Below are positions 10,618-22,859 of a DNA stretch of 64,000 bases, piece by piece. Every line of letters begins with the position of its first letter. Position 1 is the stretch's first letter. Position numbers and translations under genes: made by a program. The notes under the pieces are model-generated. The model did not search any database. It was not told the origin of the DNA and saw only the letters and a program-made list of their open reading frames with translations. The DNA comes from Trachythela sp. YZ-2020 (Eukaryota > Cnidaria > Anthozoa > Malacalcyonacea > Clavulariidae): NCBI GenBank assembly GCA_016169945.1, contig JADLSH010000255.1, positions 1-64,000 on the forward strand, given 5' to 3'.

Positions 10618-13600
10618 ATGGCTTCCAAAAATGACTCACTTTTAGAGCAAGCTAACAGTTTATGGAAAATGCTCGATGATCTAGCTGAGACAAACCCAGA
10701 GGGGTACAAGAAATTGATAGACAATGTTATCAAGGAACAGAAGGAATACTGGAAGCCTCCCGAACCTGTATTTTGCTTTCGTACTCTCAAGGTAGAAAAT
10801 CGTATCCAAAATTTTTGTTTATATATTAAAACGCATAATTGAGGCATGTATTTATATATTTCTGCTACCCGGCAACAATGCGGTATACTTCATGTAAGTA
10901 ATGTATAAAGTTGAGTCCGTAGACTTCCCTGTAAGGTCTGTTTACATGCTGCAATTTGTCAGGGCTGATTTCAGATACACATTGATGAATTTGAAAAACA
11001 TGTCATCTGACGACGTCACCATGACCAACTGAAACTATTTGTTAAGCAAAACCCGACAAATCACAGATTGTAAACATACCTTTACAACAGTTTTCATACA
11101 TACACCCCAACATACAGTCCAAAAACACTTGTCAACTTCAACATTTAATATTTTGTCACTTTGGGATTGGAAAGTTTGGAAATTGGACACCAAGATTTCT
11201 AAAGTGTAATAGTAAATATCAAAACTCCACGTCCAAGATCTACAGCCGATTCCGTTTGACCGTAAAACAACATGCGTTCGCAAAGCACGTTGGGCTGTTC
11301 AAAATTGACCGTTTCTAGGGTCAAATGACAATGTTTCTAAGGGGCGGGATTACAGTTGGCGCGCTAGATAGAAGCCGTTTAATGCGGGCCACTTCGTTGC
11401 CATTGTTGTTTCTGCTAAATAAAGTTATCGAGAACTATGCTCTAGTGAAAGTTAAAATTATTTACGACTATTATGCTATGAAGAGAGTAACGCCAATTTT
11501 TATGATAGAAGAAAATCTAATGAGTTTATCTTACGATGAATTAAAAACACGTCTTACAACCGAAGTTCCTCACTTGGAGAAGATTATTAGTCCAAACACA
11601 ACAAACTCCACTGAACCCATAGATATTGAATTTGAAGCTAACGCAGCTGCAGCATTATTGCAACTACAGCGAAAACGGTAAGAAGGTTTTATACATCCAC
11701 CATGGATTATAGCGTTAAGTAATATGAAACAGCGTTTTCATTATCACTGTATGCGTTGTTTGTTATTTACAAGTTTGAATTTTTGTGCTGTATGCTGATT
11801 ATTTTGTACGTCAAGTTGCTATTTGTGTTTGTAAATAAATATATGAAATAAATTGTTTATGTTATGCGGTTTGTTTTTACTAATATCCTTAACTTTAATA
11901 ATGATTTAAAGTGCTTGTTTGAACTTAGTTTGAATTTATTTGTTCGACAAATTGCCGTTTAAACTGTAAACATGAAAGCGTGGTGTGAATAGATAGACTA
12001 CCTGAAAAATACAAAGAAAACTTTAATAGACGGAAGGCCTTTGCTCGAAACGTCTAAGTTTTCTTTGTATTTTTCCGGTAGTCTATGGCTATTCACACCA
12101 CGCTATTTTGAAGAAACTACATACACTGGCACCCCCACGTTCGAGATATGTAAACATGAAAGCAATTTATTTTTACAAAATCGCATTTTTTTGTCACAAA
12201 TTTAATACATGTAAGTAATATATTTATATAATCAAACAAATGTCAATAAACAAATAAAAATTCTCAGTAAAATTTACAACTTTTAAGTAAATTATGATAA
12301 CAAAATGAACAAAATATCAAAATATCAAAATGAACAAAAAACAATGCAAGCTCAATCTGTCAATTTCAGATTGCAAACTTCCGACTTATAATATAAACAA
12401 ACTTCGGAACTAATTCAAAGTCCAAGCCCATCAAACTTATAACAAATTTTACGGCTAAAGACGTCGATTTCAAATACCTAAAAATCAAACTTAATACTTT
12501 TATATGACTATGCTACAGTGTGTATATATTGTGTTTTTATTTATTTTACAATCATAAATTTGCAAATTCTTGGGATCGAAGACTTCATCCCGGAAGTTTG
12601 CAATGACCAAAAGCTTCGATTAGTTCGATAAAATGTAAACAATGTTATAAAAAACAACAGTTCGCTGTATGTGAAATTGATTGTAAACAACGCATACAGT
12701 GATAATGAAAACGCTGTTTCATATTACTTAACGCTATAATCCATGGTGGATGTATAAAACCTTCTTACCGTTTTCGCTGTAGTTGCAATAATGCTGCAGC
12801 TGCGTTAGCTTCAAATTCAATATCTATGCGTTCAGTGGAGTTTGTTGTGTTTGGACTATCTTCTCCAAGTGAGGAACTTCGGTTGTAAGACGTGTTTTGA
12901 ATTCATCGTTAAGATAAACTCATTAGATTTTCTTCTATCATAAAAATTGGCGTTACTCTCTTCATAGCATAATGGTCGTAAATAATTTTAACTTTCACTA
13001 GAGACATAGTTCTCGATAACTTTATTTAGCAAAAACAACAATGGCAACGAAGTGGCACGCATTAAACGGCTTCTATCTAGCGCGCCAACTGTAATCCCGC
13101 CCCTTAGAAACATTGTCATTTGACCCTAGAAACGGTAAATTTTGAACAGCCCAATGTGCTTTGCGAACGCATGTTGTTTTACGGTCAAACGGAATCGGCT
13201 GTATCATAAACTGGGCAAGGGAACCGTTTCACACCCCCTGTTCCTGGATTTTGTAGCATTCTGCTTGGACCAAAATCACATTGAAAACTATGTAACTCTA
13301 CAGTCCCACTGCGAAAGTAAAATATATTTTGCGACTCCTTGAAGGAAATATATTTCTTTCAATTGACATGTTTTTGCTGAAAATACAATGCAATAATGAA
13401 ACATTTTCCATCTGTATTGCCATGCAATCCCCTACAAGGAACTTGCATTTTTTTTCAGTTACCAGAATCAAGCAACCATCACGTCTTTATCAACATTTGC
13501 AAATGGGAACGAGTATCAAAGCCAAAAGACGGGGACACCAAAATTTCTGTGGTGGCCAGTAACTTGCGAGATTTACCAGACTACAGCTCGAAGCATTCCG

Positions 13601-14729
13601 TCATGGATATATGTTTTCATGACGACATCATAGACCAAACAAAGAAGGATGTTCAATGTTGGAAATTTGTTGCCTCGTTAGCACTTGATTACATCGAAAA
13701 ACAAACTGGCATCAAATTATCAAAAGCCTACAAGGTGTTAAGCATTAAATACAAAGGCGACATAGAGGAACTTAAAAGGTATTTATTCACTCGTCATTTT
13801 GCGAATGGACCACCGAGTAAGCCTGTCAATGAAACGCCTGGTCAAACCGAAAGTGGCTCAATTTTGGACGGACTTTCCAGAATTGTCCAGGACGGAAAAG
13901 AGCCGAAACCGAGTGGGATACCAAAGGATTTTGACGGCTTGCCTAGTGAGACCCTTGTTGGAAAGAGAGACGAGAAAATCCCCAAGAAACCGTTAATTCA
14001 AGAAGTATCGACCAATAAAAAAACCAAAGTGAATTCAAAGGACAATGCTCCGAAACACAGTATAGAGGTGGTGACCGCAACAAGCGAGAGGCCCAAATGT
14101 ATGGTGGTCAAGGTGGGGTTACCAGAGGTCCAGTCTGGGGCTGAATGTGAACTTGATGTTTCAAAGGTTAGATATGTAAAAAAGTACATCTAAATATTAA
14201 CCAGTTACATACTTAGCATTTCACTCTAGCTAATGCATTCATTAAATGGCAGGTAATCAAGCTCCAGCATTGTGTTAACTAAGTACTTAACACCTTAACA
14301 GGTAAAATTGCCTGGTATTTGACAGAGTGAAATAACACAGTAGGGCAGATTTGGCGACGTTGCTCAATGGTTAAACAAGAGAATGAAATAAAACTGATTT
14401 AAATAAACTTGCCAATAATAAATCGTTAGGAATGCCCAACACTTATTTCCCTTGATTGGTAAAATCATCTGGCATACAATTATAGTAAGAGTAAAATAAA
14501 TCACGACCGACACACATGGTGAATATATCCTAGGCTTATACATATTACTATCATTTCATTATCATATTTTTCTTTACTCTTCTTTTAGCATGACCTGGAG
14601 TTGGGTTCAGCCAAATTTTCCAAGCTTTGTCTACAGCTACCACAAGAAGGCGATGAGAATGAAACAATTTCAACATTTAATAAATCCACTCATGAACTTA
14701 CTATTATAATCCCTTTGGCAAAAACTTGA
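10618..14729 (+). CDS. PIH1D2: PIH1 domain-containing protein 2
   Basis: Three exons: 10618-10791 (58 codons), 13459-14166 (236 codons) and 14589-14729 (46 codons plus stop), giving 340 residues; the human protein is about 315. All junctions are phase 0. Exon 1 has the LLDDLAETNPEGYKK motif typical of the family's N-terminus. Exon 2 carries the PIH1 domain (FINICKWERV near its start, VIDIA-like and ALDYIEKQTGIKLSKAYKVL segments). The C-terminus (KLCLQLP ... THELTIIIPL) fits a CS/p23-like fold. Family members are HSP90/R2TP co-chaperone adaptors linked to axonemal dynein pre-assembly. A possible polyadenylation signal AATAAA follows at about 14735. The first intron, 2.7 kb, contains a long inverted repeat. 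The exon-2 donor (aag|gttaga) is weak but in phase. Confidence 0.92.
11241..11761. repeat. Left arm of long inverted repeat in PIH1D2 intron 1
   Basis: This 521-base arm is inverted at 12685-13203, separated by 923 bases. The arm has an open frame (11325-11681), a GC-box-like ggggcggg, and ends its frame at a good donor (cg|gtaaga at about 11679), so it resembles a promoter plus first exon of some gene. I do not recognise the peptide. The other arm differs by point changes, an inserted base and a 4-base deletion. Confidence 0.9.
11978..12107. repeat. Hairpin with hammerhead-like centre
   Basis: Arms of about 46 bases (gcgtggtgtgaatag ... ctattcacaccacgc, and aaatacaaagaaaact / agttttctttgtattt) surround the segment tagacggaaggcctttgctcg followed by aaacgtc. 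That centre matches a motif recurring in the window (see findings). It lies in the spacer of the long inverted repeat. Confidence 0.75.
12685..13203. repeat. Right arm of long inverted repeat in PIH1D2 intron 1
   Basis: Inverted copy of 11241-11761. Relative to the left arm, the open frame here is broken by a one-base insertion and a four-base deletion, so the two arms have diverged independently. That argues against a simple assembly artefact. Confidence 0.9.
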
Positions 14730-15129
14730 CTCAAATAAAACAACCTCATCCAATAAAACCCATTCAGGTTACTGTTATTATTAGTATTGAAAATATTTAG
14801 TAGTACTTACTTAAGTAGAACTTATTACATTTTGTTAAATTGATATTTGTTATAATTGTTAATATTTTGCTGCTATATAAAGATGTAAGATACAGTCTAA
14901 CTGTAATTATATTCGGAATTTTTACTTAACCCTTAGTCACAATTGCACTATTTAATTGTCAATACTTGCACATTCATCTTTCAATTACAAGTGTATTCAA
15001 TAAATTATAATTATCTTTTACAATGTTTGCACCAACTAAACTATACTGCACCATACACAACTACTGTATATTGTGTTCAAATATATTTAACAGCACTACA
15101 CATCTACACCTGTCTAAATTGTCTGAAAT
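14730..15129. other. Convergent intergenic spacer
   Basis: AT-rich sequence between the 3' ends of PIH1D2 and the isochorismatase gene. Apart from a candidate AATAAA for PIH1D2 at about 14735 I see no structure. Confidence 0.6.
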
Positions 15130-17488
15130 TCAAACTTTCGATAACAACCCAGAATCTGGAGCAGACGTCTTAACAAGAGCTTGTACTTCCTTGAAGTTTG
15201 GATGTTTAGCATTGCCAAGTAAAGTAAATAAAACCGACTCACTTGTCGTGATGAACGCTCCACTTTGCCGAAGACGCTAAAAGATATGAAAATATGCAAA
15301 ATCTATATCAATTTATACAAGCTAGGATGTTGATCTACTCATCACTAATCAGCATGAAAATTATTAAAAATATGTCATGTTAAGATCTTCCTCAAGACAG
15401 CTCTTCTCCTGACAAAAGGCTTAATTTTATTGACCCATTAACTGGCAATGCACCCTACTTTTGTATTTTACTCTGTCTAACGCCAGACTATTTTACTCAC
15501 CAGTGGCACTGCCAGTTAATGGGTTAATCAATTGAGTATTAACACAGACACCATAGTTTTTAAACCCAAAATGAAGTATGTTGTCTGATTTTAGTTTTCT
15601 TAGCTGAATGTTAGAAGAATGGTTCCAGTTTAATTACACTTACTATCAAACATGGCAGGTTATCACCGGGTAATCACCTATGGTAAAATTGGACCAAAAA
15701 TAATGGATGGCCCTAACTAATGGAGCTATATGTCAGTATAAGTTACTATTAAGTTATGAATTAATATGGAATTTACCATACCTCAAATGAAAACATTCTG
15801 TCTGTCATACTTCGAGCAGAAACACCATCAGCGACAATATGGACATCATAGTTTCTTTCAAGTAGATCCAGAGCTGTTTGTTGGACACAAACATGGGCCT
15901 GGTAAAACAAGAAAACAGCATTCAGTAAAGAAGACTAGCTAAATTGCTAATACAAGCCACCCTCCCTGCTGACGTTTATATTTTGTCATATTTATGTCCG
16001 TACTGTAAGTAGAAACATATGCCTCATCCTTTACCATGCCTTCAGTGTCTGGATAGATACCAGACTTCAAGTTGGTGGTATATCTTATATTGGATAGTGT
16101 TCTCACTAACCTCAATTCCAAACAAGACAATGGACTTTACATCTACCAACTCCTTCAATTTCTCCTCCACTTCAGGAATGACCATAGAGAAAACTGTTTT
16201 AGGATAAGCTGTAATACCAGTCATGTCAATTTCAGTGACTGTATTTCCAAGACCTTTGGGGTACTATCAATTAATAGAAAACTAAAGATGGTTAACCAAG
16301 GTAAAAAACCATGGAGACAACTTGCACTGGGATACATTAACCGATTAACTGGCAGTACCCAGTACCACTGACGAGTAAAATAATCTGGCGTACGTTAGAC
16401 AGAGTAAAATACTTATTTCAAAATTTTCAAATTGTATTAGATATATGTTTGCACCATTTACCATTGTTGGAGTGGGTCATTGCTGATGGCAGAAGATATC
16501 CACACAATACCCAATTTAAGGATCGATGCATTGTGTATACTCGACATGTTTAACGTTCATGTTTGTCATATATGTTAGCCAATTATATAATGACATTTAA
16601 TTAGCCTCTGATGTCCTCATATTGATTGGCCAAACCAATTGACACAATCAAGTACAAACATTGAAGTTTCACAGGAGGTAGACAAGGTTTCAATTTGTTG
16701 GAACAACCCATTGTTAGATGCAAACGAGGGTACTGATGCATCGTGATTTGGGACTATACTGTATTTGGTTAACCTATTAAGTCCATCTTCTACTAGGCAA
16801 ATTTGTTCGTGTGAAGCTACTTTGTCCTTTGGCAGAATTGCCGGAACAAATTCACCTAGTGGAAAAAGGGCTTTCAGGTGCATTAGGGACACAGTATAGA
16901 GACAACCAGTAGGGCCACTCGGCGATGCAACATGTAGCCAGCTTTTTATGCAAAACTGGCCAGGAAAGTTAGTCCAGCTTGCTTATTGGCCAGAAAAAGC
17001 AATTGACTGGCTGCCAATGCGTAATGAGCGGCCACACACAATTTCAAATGAGTGGCCCTACTGGTCGTCTCTACACTGTGATTAGGGATTTAGGGCACAA
17101 TTCGGGCACATACAGTATTTGCGGCTGGCACAGCTAGCCCGGCCCAGGTCAAATATAAATATTGGTAGTATAGATAAATATAAATATTGTACCTGCTCAG
17201 TGGCTATAACTGGAATACCCATTATTTTCGCAGTTTCAACCTATCAATATTAAAACAACCCAAGTATTAATACAGCGACTATTCAGCAATCAGCATGCAT
17301 GCATGTCCACAAATTAAAATCAAACTTTATTTCAAAAAACTAAAATATTAAAGCGATCTCACCATGCGTTTCGCGACTGTGATTATTTCTGGAAAATATC
17401 GTATAGACGACCGAAATTTTTCTTGCATATCGCATAAGAAAAACGCGGTTGTTTTCGACGCTAACCTTCCCACTCTTTGAGCGGCCAT
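15130..17488 (-). CDS. Isochorismatase domain-containing protein (ISOC1/ISOC2-like)
   Basis: Five exons on the minus strand: 17488-17363, 17240-17193, 16263-16111, 15898-15782 and 15276-15130, all joined in phase 0, giving 196 residues, close to human ISOC2. The cysteine-hydrolase triad of the superfamily is visible: Asp20 in [10 protein letters not shown], Lys80 in AYPKTVF, and Cys113 in [13 protein letters not shown]. Other family blocks are [28 protein letters not shown] and the C-terminal [10 protein letters not shown]. Physiological substrates of animal ISOC proteins are not established. The start codon is 358 bases from that of THYN1 on the other strand, so a shared promoter is likely. 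I cannot decide between ISOC1 and ISOC2 orthology. Intron 2 contains an 8-bp-TSD MITE. Confidence 0.93.
16890..17080. mobile_element. hAT-like MITE with ATTAGGGA duplication
   Basis: Termini of about 30 bases (CACAGTATAGAGACAACCAG / CTGGTCGTCTCTACACTGTG) and exact 8-bp duplication ATTAGGGA at 16882-16889 and 17081-17088. It is in the isochorismatase gene intron 2. Confidence 0.92.
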
Positions 17489-17846
17489 TTTGAATAGATA
17501 CAAATAGACGGGGGGAAATGCACCTTTTATCAAAAGACGATTCTCGATATCGTTTAAAAAATAATTGTAAAAAATCAATTCTTAGCTTTATAAACGGGCT
17601 TATTGAAATGCTGTACATACTTTAGCTTTATTGTAAAATGAGGCCTTTGTTCTAAACGATAAATATTCGTATATTTCTTCTTAAAGAATATTAAACAACA
17701 GTATTTAAAATGTTCAATATTGTGCAAGTTTAACGTTTCTGAAATTTATCCCACCCCCGGAAAATCAATGAGTCAATTGCTCGACAATAAGCGTATCGAG
17801 GTGACGAGGTTATCAGAGTGTTTCAAAAATTTTCAAATTTGCAACA
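17489..17846. promoter_or_regulatory. Bidirectional promoter region
   Basis: 358 bases between the start codons of two divergent genes (isochorismatase on minus, THYN1 on plus). No TATA box stands out at a convincing distance. The assignment rests on geometry only. Confidence 0.5.
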
Positions 17847-20800
17847 ATGCCACCAACAAAAAAGAGACGCACTGCTGAAAATTCAAGCGAGGATACACCG
17901 AAGACTGCGAACGATCAAACGGAGGTTCTAGCTAGAATAGGGATTTCTGTTACAGTTCTATAAATTAGCATTAGAAAATAGAAATATAATTTGGAGAATA
18001 GGCAACCATGGGATGGAGGTGGAAAGGGTACACCCTCTCCACTAAGGAAATTGAAAGTAGGGTGATGCATTCCAGAATGAACTTGACAAAATTTTACAAG
18101 CTTGCTTAAACTAAAACGCTTGTGTCTAATTAAAGAATGGACACCCAAGATGCCAAAAAGTTATTTTTGAAACATTTTCTTTGGAGCATGCTCCTGAACT
18201 TTCTACATACTAACTATACTGTGTCTGTATATTATGCATGGATATACCCTGGAGCTCTCTTTATCTGTTGTGGGTTAGAGTTGAAGGGTGTGGCTCAGAG
18301 TATGATTGAAAAATTATTGGGATGACCACACACTTCATAGAATTATCCCGACATTCACAGGTCTGCAATTATAGGCTTGGAGGGAAAGGGCTAACAGAAG
18401 TGTGAAACAAGTCTTAACTTTAATTAAATATCTCGTAGCCTGTAAAGAAATTTACAAAATGGCTTATGAAATCTGAACCAGAAAGTCGTTTTGAAAAATG
18501 CATTGATGTCAAGGTTTGCTAATTAAATTAAGCATATATCAACTTAACAAATTATCCAGCTTGCTTCTTTTACCTAATTGTTGAACTGTTTATGAGACAA
18601 CAACAACATTTTTAGTTTGGTATAGAAGATCTTAAAAAATCACCTGATCAAACAACTCATTGGGATGGTGTGAGAAATTACCAGGTACCAAAATTTATCA
18701 GTTAAGTTCAAGGGTGTGGCACTAGTCCATAGTACAATTAAATAGTCTGGCATTAACAAATAATATAATTTATTACATTACTTCCTTGATATAATTAATG
18801 TATAATAGGCAAGGAATTTCATGCGGGATCAAATGAAGATTGGCGAGCTGGCATTTTTCTACCACAGCAACTGTAAGAAACCTGGTATTGCTGGACTCAT
18901 GGAGGTTAGTGTATTTCACAAATGTTCAATCCTCATTTCGAGATATGTTCTAAACACTTGTATGAGGTTCGGATAGGAAAAAAAAGCTTAGGAATATAAA
19001 AATATCAAAGCTTGCATTCAGGGCCGCTGAGAGAATTTCTAGGATCCTGGCAAAATTTTCTCCTGGGACCCTTATGAGTTATGACGTCATTATTTTCAAA
19101 CAGCAGAAAAAGACTAAAAACTGTTCTAAGGCATATAAGGGCCCCCAACTGGACCCTTACACCAAACCCTACATGTTGAGGGGGTTGATTTTAGGCTCTC
19201 AAGTTAGGGGCCCGGGGCAAGTCCCCCCCCCTTCTCGGCAGCCCTGCTTGCATTACAACCCATGGTGCACATGCACAAACTAAGACACGTCCTGTTGTCT
19301 GATGTGCTGCACAACCTTCACATTGTCCTTTGTGTCCTTGAGGCAAGCAGTCGATTATAATCCAAAGTTTTATAGAAAGGTTAGAACTCTAATATAGCGA
19401 GTGACTCATGAGTGATCGTAAGTTGCCCACAGGGAAAGAGTAAGAATAAAGAGTTATTGATGGAGATGGTATTAAAAGACAATACTATTTATTTGCAGGT
19501 TGTAAAGGAATCTTATGTGGATCACACTCAGTTTGATAAGGCAGACCCACATTATGATCCGTAAGTACTGACCAAATTTGTTTGGCCAACATAAATTACA
19601 GTATACTTTAGGACTTTAAGTCTGTACTCTGACTAGTAGAGGTGGAAAAAGTATCGGATCCTGGGAACCTAATTCCCAGAAATATTTTTGGATCTGAACT
19701 CTTGCAGAAAATTTTTCACAGAAATTTATAAGTTAATAATTAACTGATGAGTAATAACAAAACTAGAGTATGCTCTAGTCTAGACTAGTAATTGTAATGC
19801 ATTTTGTATTCACTATATCAAATTGAACACCACTGAGAATATCAAGAAACAACACTCCACTCAGTCCAATTTCAAAATCAATCAATGATCATTGAACCTC
19901 ATTAATGATTAATTTTGAGTCTGAAACCCAGGTTCCCAGAAAGAAAAAACTTTTTCCACCTCTGAACTAGTATGCAGTACTGACAGGATCCTTAAGGCTA
20001 GTAATATATTAATGGTTGAGATTTTGAAATGTTTTAAAGGAAAGCTTTGAAAGATAAGCCCAAGTGGTTTATGGTGGATGTCAAATATGTGAGAATGATG
20101 AACCGATATATTTCTCTAAAAGAACTGAGGAAGATTCATTTGGTAAGTTGAAATGCACAACTATAGTGTAGTACTACACACACAAGTACCGTGGCTGTAG
20201 TGTGTCGGAAGGTCATTCTTGCAAAATTGCTTCAGGGCCTGTTTATATGATCCCGGCTAGGCGGGACGGGACAGTTGCCGAGATCCCGCTTGTAATATAA
20301 ACTGTATTGAGTGTTTATATGATCCCGCTTCTATCCCGCCTAGACGGGATCACGACATCTGTTGCCGGGATCCTGGCATCTGTTGCCGGGATCCCGCCTA
20401 GCGGGATATAAACACTCTCCGGCCAGGCGGAATGAACTTTTCTTCTGAGCACGCGTAAATCCCTTTTCTGCAAGGGATTCCAAACGCACCCTGACCACGT
20501 CTGGAACACAATTTGGAACGCAATTAGAACGCAAGTGCGACACAGTTGCGAATTGAGCACGCTCTTTCTGCTAGGTTATATCTGAGCAGTAATGTAGACT
20601 TTGAAAACGAATTTTGTTGTTGTTACACTACGTTTTCAGGAACATAAACAAAATGGGGGTCCACTGAAATCATTGTCTTTGTTTACTCAATCAAGACTCT
20701 CAGTCGCACCATTGACAGAAGGTAGGTTCTTCACGAAAATTGGAATGTACAGACGGGAAAATGAAATCTCAGGATCTTAAGGAACATTTGCCTTAGCAAG

Positions 20801-21440
20801 AAGATTGAGGAACATGTTCAATATCTCACACGTACTTAATGGGAGAATCTTCAATCTTATGGATTCATACTGAATATGAAATAAATTTCTCAAATCATTA
20901 ATAATTCATGAGCAAAACACAAAGGAAATCACCACCGTATCGTTGTCTTGATACCACGGTAATAAACACCCATAAATTAACTCAACTTTCGCGTTGAATT
21001 TCTCTTTAAATACTGGTTTGTTTGAGAAGCTATATCATAATAAAGTCGAATTTATTATAGCGATTTAAAAACACCTCAAAATATGTTAAAAAACTCGGCT
21101 AGCGCCTTGTTTTTCAACAAACTTTTCCGTGTTTCAAATCACTATAATAAACTCCTTCTCGTGTATGATATATTACATACAATCATGTACGTAACATAAA
21201 TGCATCCAAGTGTAGTTTTTTATTGTACAATTCGTACAGTCATTCCATTGAGGAACAGAGGAATATTAATCACCTTTTCCATGGAAGTAATTGATTTGAA
21301 ATACGAGACATAAAACTCTACTTTAATGACCATGCCCTGATAATACTTCTCTTTCTACACAAAATAAAACAATTATATATATTTCTCTTTCAGAGGAATT
21401 TGAATATATCAAAAGCCTCGAGGACCAGGAAGAAACTTAG
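17847..21440 (+). CDS. THYN1: Thymocyte nuclear protein 1 (EVE domain)
   Basis: Eight exons: 17847-17924, 18439-18513, 18616-18684, 18809-18904, 19499-19560, 20040-20142, 20640-20721 and 21394-21440, giving 203 residues in frame. The N-terminus MPPTKKRR is basic (nuclear-type). The EVE domain covers most of the rest: KWLMKSEPESR, HWDGVRNYQARNF, AFFYHSNCKKPGIAGL, YVDHTQFDKADPHYDP and PKWFMVDVKYVRMMNR are all family signatures. EVE domains are YTH/PUA-like folds, proposed to read modified DNA bases. A candidate AATAAA lies at about 21485. The exon-1 donor (gag|gttcta) is the least certain junction. Intron 4 holds a MITE; intron 5 holds another inverted-end repeat. Confidence 0.93.
19019..19246. 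mobile_element. hAT-like MITE with CTTGCATT duplication
   Basis: Ends CAGGGCCGCTGAGAGAA / TTCTCGGCAGCCCTG and an exact 8-bp duplication CTTGCATT (19011-19018, 19247-19254). It lies in THYN1 intron 4. Confidence 0.92.
19638..19963. mobile_element. MITE with AGAGGTGGAAAAAGT termini
   Basis: Inverted ends AGAGGTGGAAAAAGT / ACTTTTTCCACCTCT flanked by ACTAGT-containing sequence on both sides. Terminal sequence resembles the element at 44778-45057. It is in THYN1 intron 5. Confidence 0.75.
20238..20414. mobile_element. MITE-like repeat of TCCCGCCTAG motifs
   Basis: Left end gtttatatgatcccgg ctaggcggga and right end tcccgcctagcgggatataaac are inverted. Internal gatcccg / tgttgccgggatc blocks repeat. 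It lies in THYN1 intron 6; class not determined. Confidence 0.55.
21031..21171. repeat. Palindrome (P6)
   Basis: Outer arms tatatcata / tatgatata and inner arms tttattatagcgattt / aaatcactataataaa surround an actcggctagcgcc centre. Same layout as the palindromes at 2-3 kb. It lies in THYN1 intron 7. Confidence 0.7.
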
Positions 21441-22859
21441 ACCTTCTATAGCTAAACGTATGGTCACACAAAATGCAGAGTTAAAATAAAGACCCCAAGA
21501 GTTTGGCTGCCCTTGCTATTAGAAAGTTTTGATTTTATGTTCGAGTTGTGTTACCACTTACCAGGTGTATGGACAGAAAGAAAACAAACTGCGTTGTGCT
21601 TAGAGACACGAATATCGTTTTGTTTTGACTTATATCGACTACGGTACATTAATCTACACTAGTGTAGTGTATAATGTAGTCGCATATCTAGTTGTAGTAG
21701 TTGTATATATTACATAAAATATTACATTATCTAACATCAAGTAAGCATGAGTTGTCTTGAGTTTGGTTCGGGTCTCCGGTCTTCCTCCCTCGCCGAAAAC
21801 TAACCGTTTGGCCTTTAATCGTTGTCGAGCACGTGTGTACGTAGCATGAGCCTCACGTGAAATGGGAAACCACACGTTGTGTAAACGACATAATAAGTAA
21901 CTCATTCTGATTAAGACCGTGTCTTCACTGGCATGCCAGTGGGTGTTAAGGCTGTTTTCTACTTTAACCTTATCGTACCGAAACGTAGCGTATTTCTTTG
22001 TTTTCCGAGTATTAGGGTGACTTCGACACAAAAGAAAATTCTACGGTACATTACGATACGGTAAACACCTATTGGTACGCTAGTGTCGTGAGCAAACGCG
22101 CATAATGATGATGAGTTATTTAATGTCGATTACACAAGGTGTAGTTTCCCGATTCACCCGACGGCCAGTTAAAAATACCACTGGCAATTTTCCCTTGATT
22201 GTCCGTTTAAATATTAGGTACAGCCACCCATCTTAAAATTGTTATGGCAAAAATTTCCTCAAATTGTGCTTGATATTGCGTGGAATATATACTATCGTTA
22301 TCCAGTTTGCTGAAATTTTTTAAAAGTATAAAGATAAACTAAGCTACTATATGTAAGTTCCGGCGAGTTCTTAAGCTACTAACTTCCAGACGAAAGGCTT
22401 CGCTCTAAACATCGAAGTAGTATTCTTTTTTATTATATGACTATGACGTAATTCTTCCATATAAGGGCACGAGAACAGAACAAATACCAGGCCGTATTGC
22501 ATGGTAAAATCCGTATTTCTCCGGTGTTTAAACCGGTTTAAACAGAACAAAAATACGGATTTTCCCTCGCCCGCGGCGGGCTCGGAAAAATACTTGAGAA
22601 ACTCGTAAAATACCCGGCCGTATTATATGCCAAACCACTCAATAAGATATATATATATTTGTCAGGTGCCCTTTCACTGTTCTTGGTTATGAAATACTTA
22701 GTAATTAAACCATATATTTATCTATCTTTATATATACTTACAAACAATTATCATAATAAATAGAACAGAATAGAATTAATTTTACAATCTACATTATGAT
22801 ATGACTTTGGAAAAGTTGGCAAAATATTAATTTTACTTAGCTTAAATTCTTAATAATAC
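21441..22859. other. Convergent spacer with small repeats
   Basis: Between the 3' ends of THYN1 and THNSL2. It contains a copy of the hammerhead-like motif near 22377-22425, a hairpin at 22507-22563 (aaaatccgtatt / aatacggatttt), and a minus-strand open frame 21654-22031 that resembles no family I know. Confidence 0.6.

Noticed and set aside
11325..11681. 118-codon frame as an independent gene
   Set aside because: It lies in one arm of an inverted repeat, the other arm is frameshifted, and it ends at a splice donor with no matching downstream exon.
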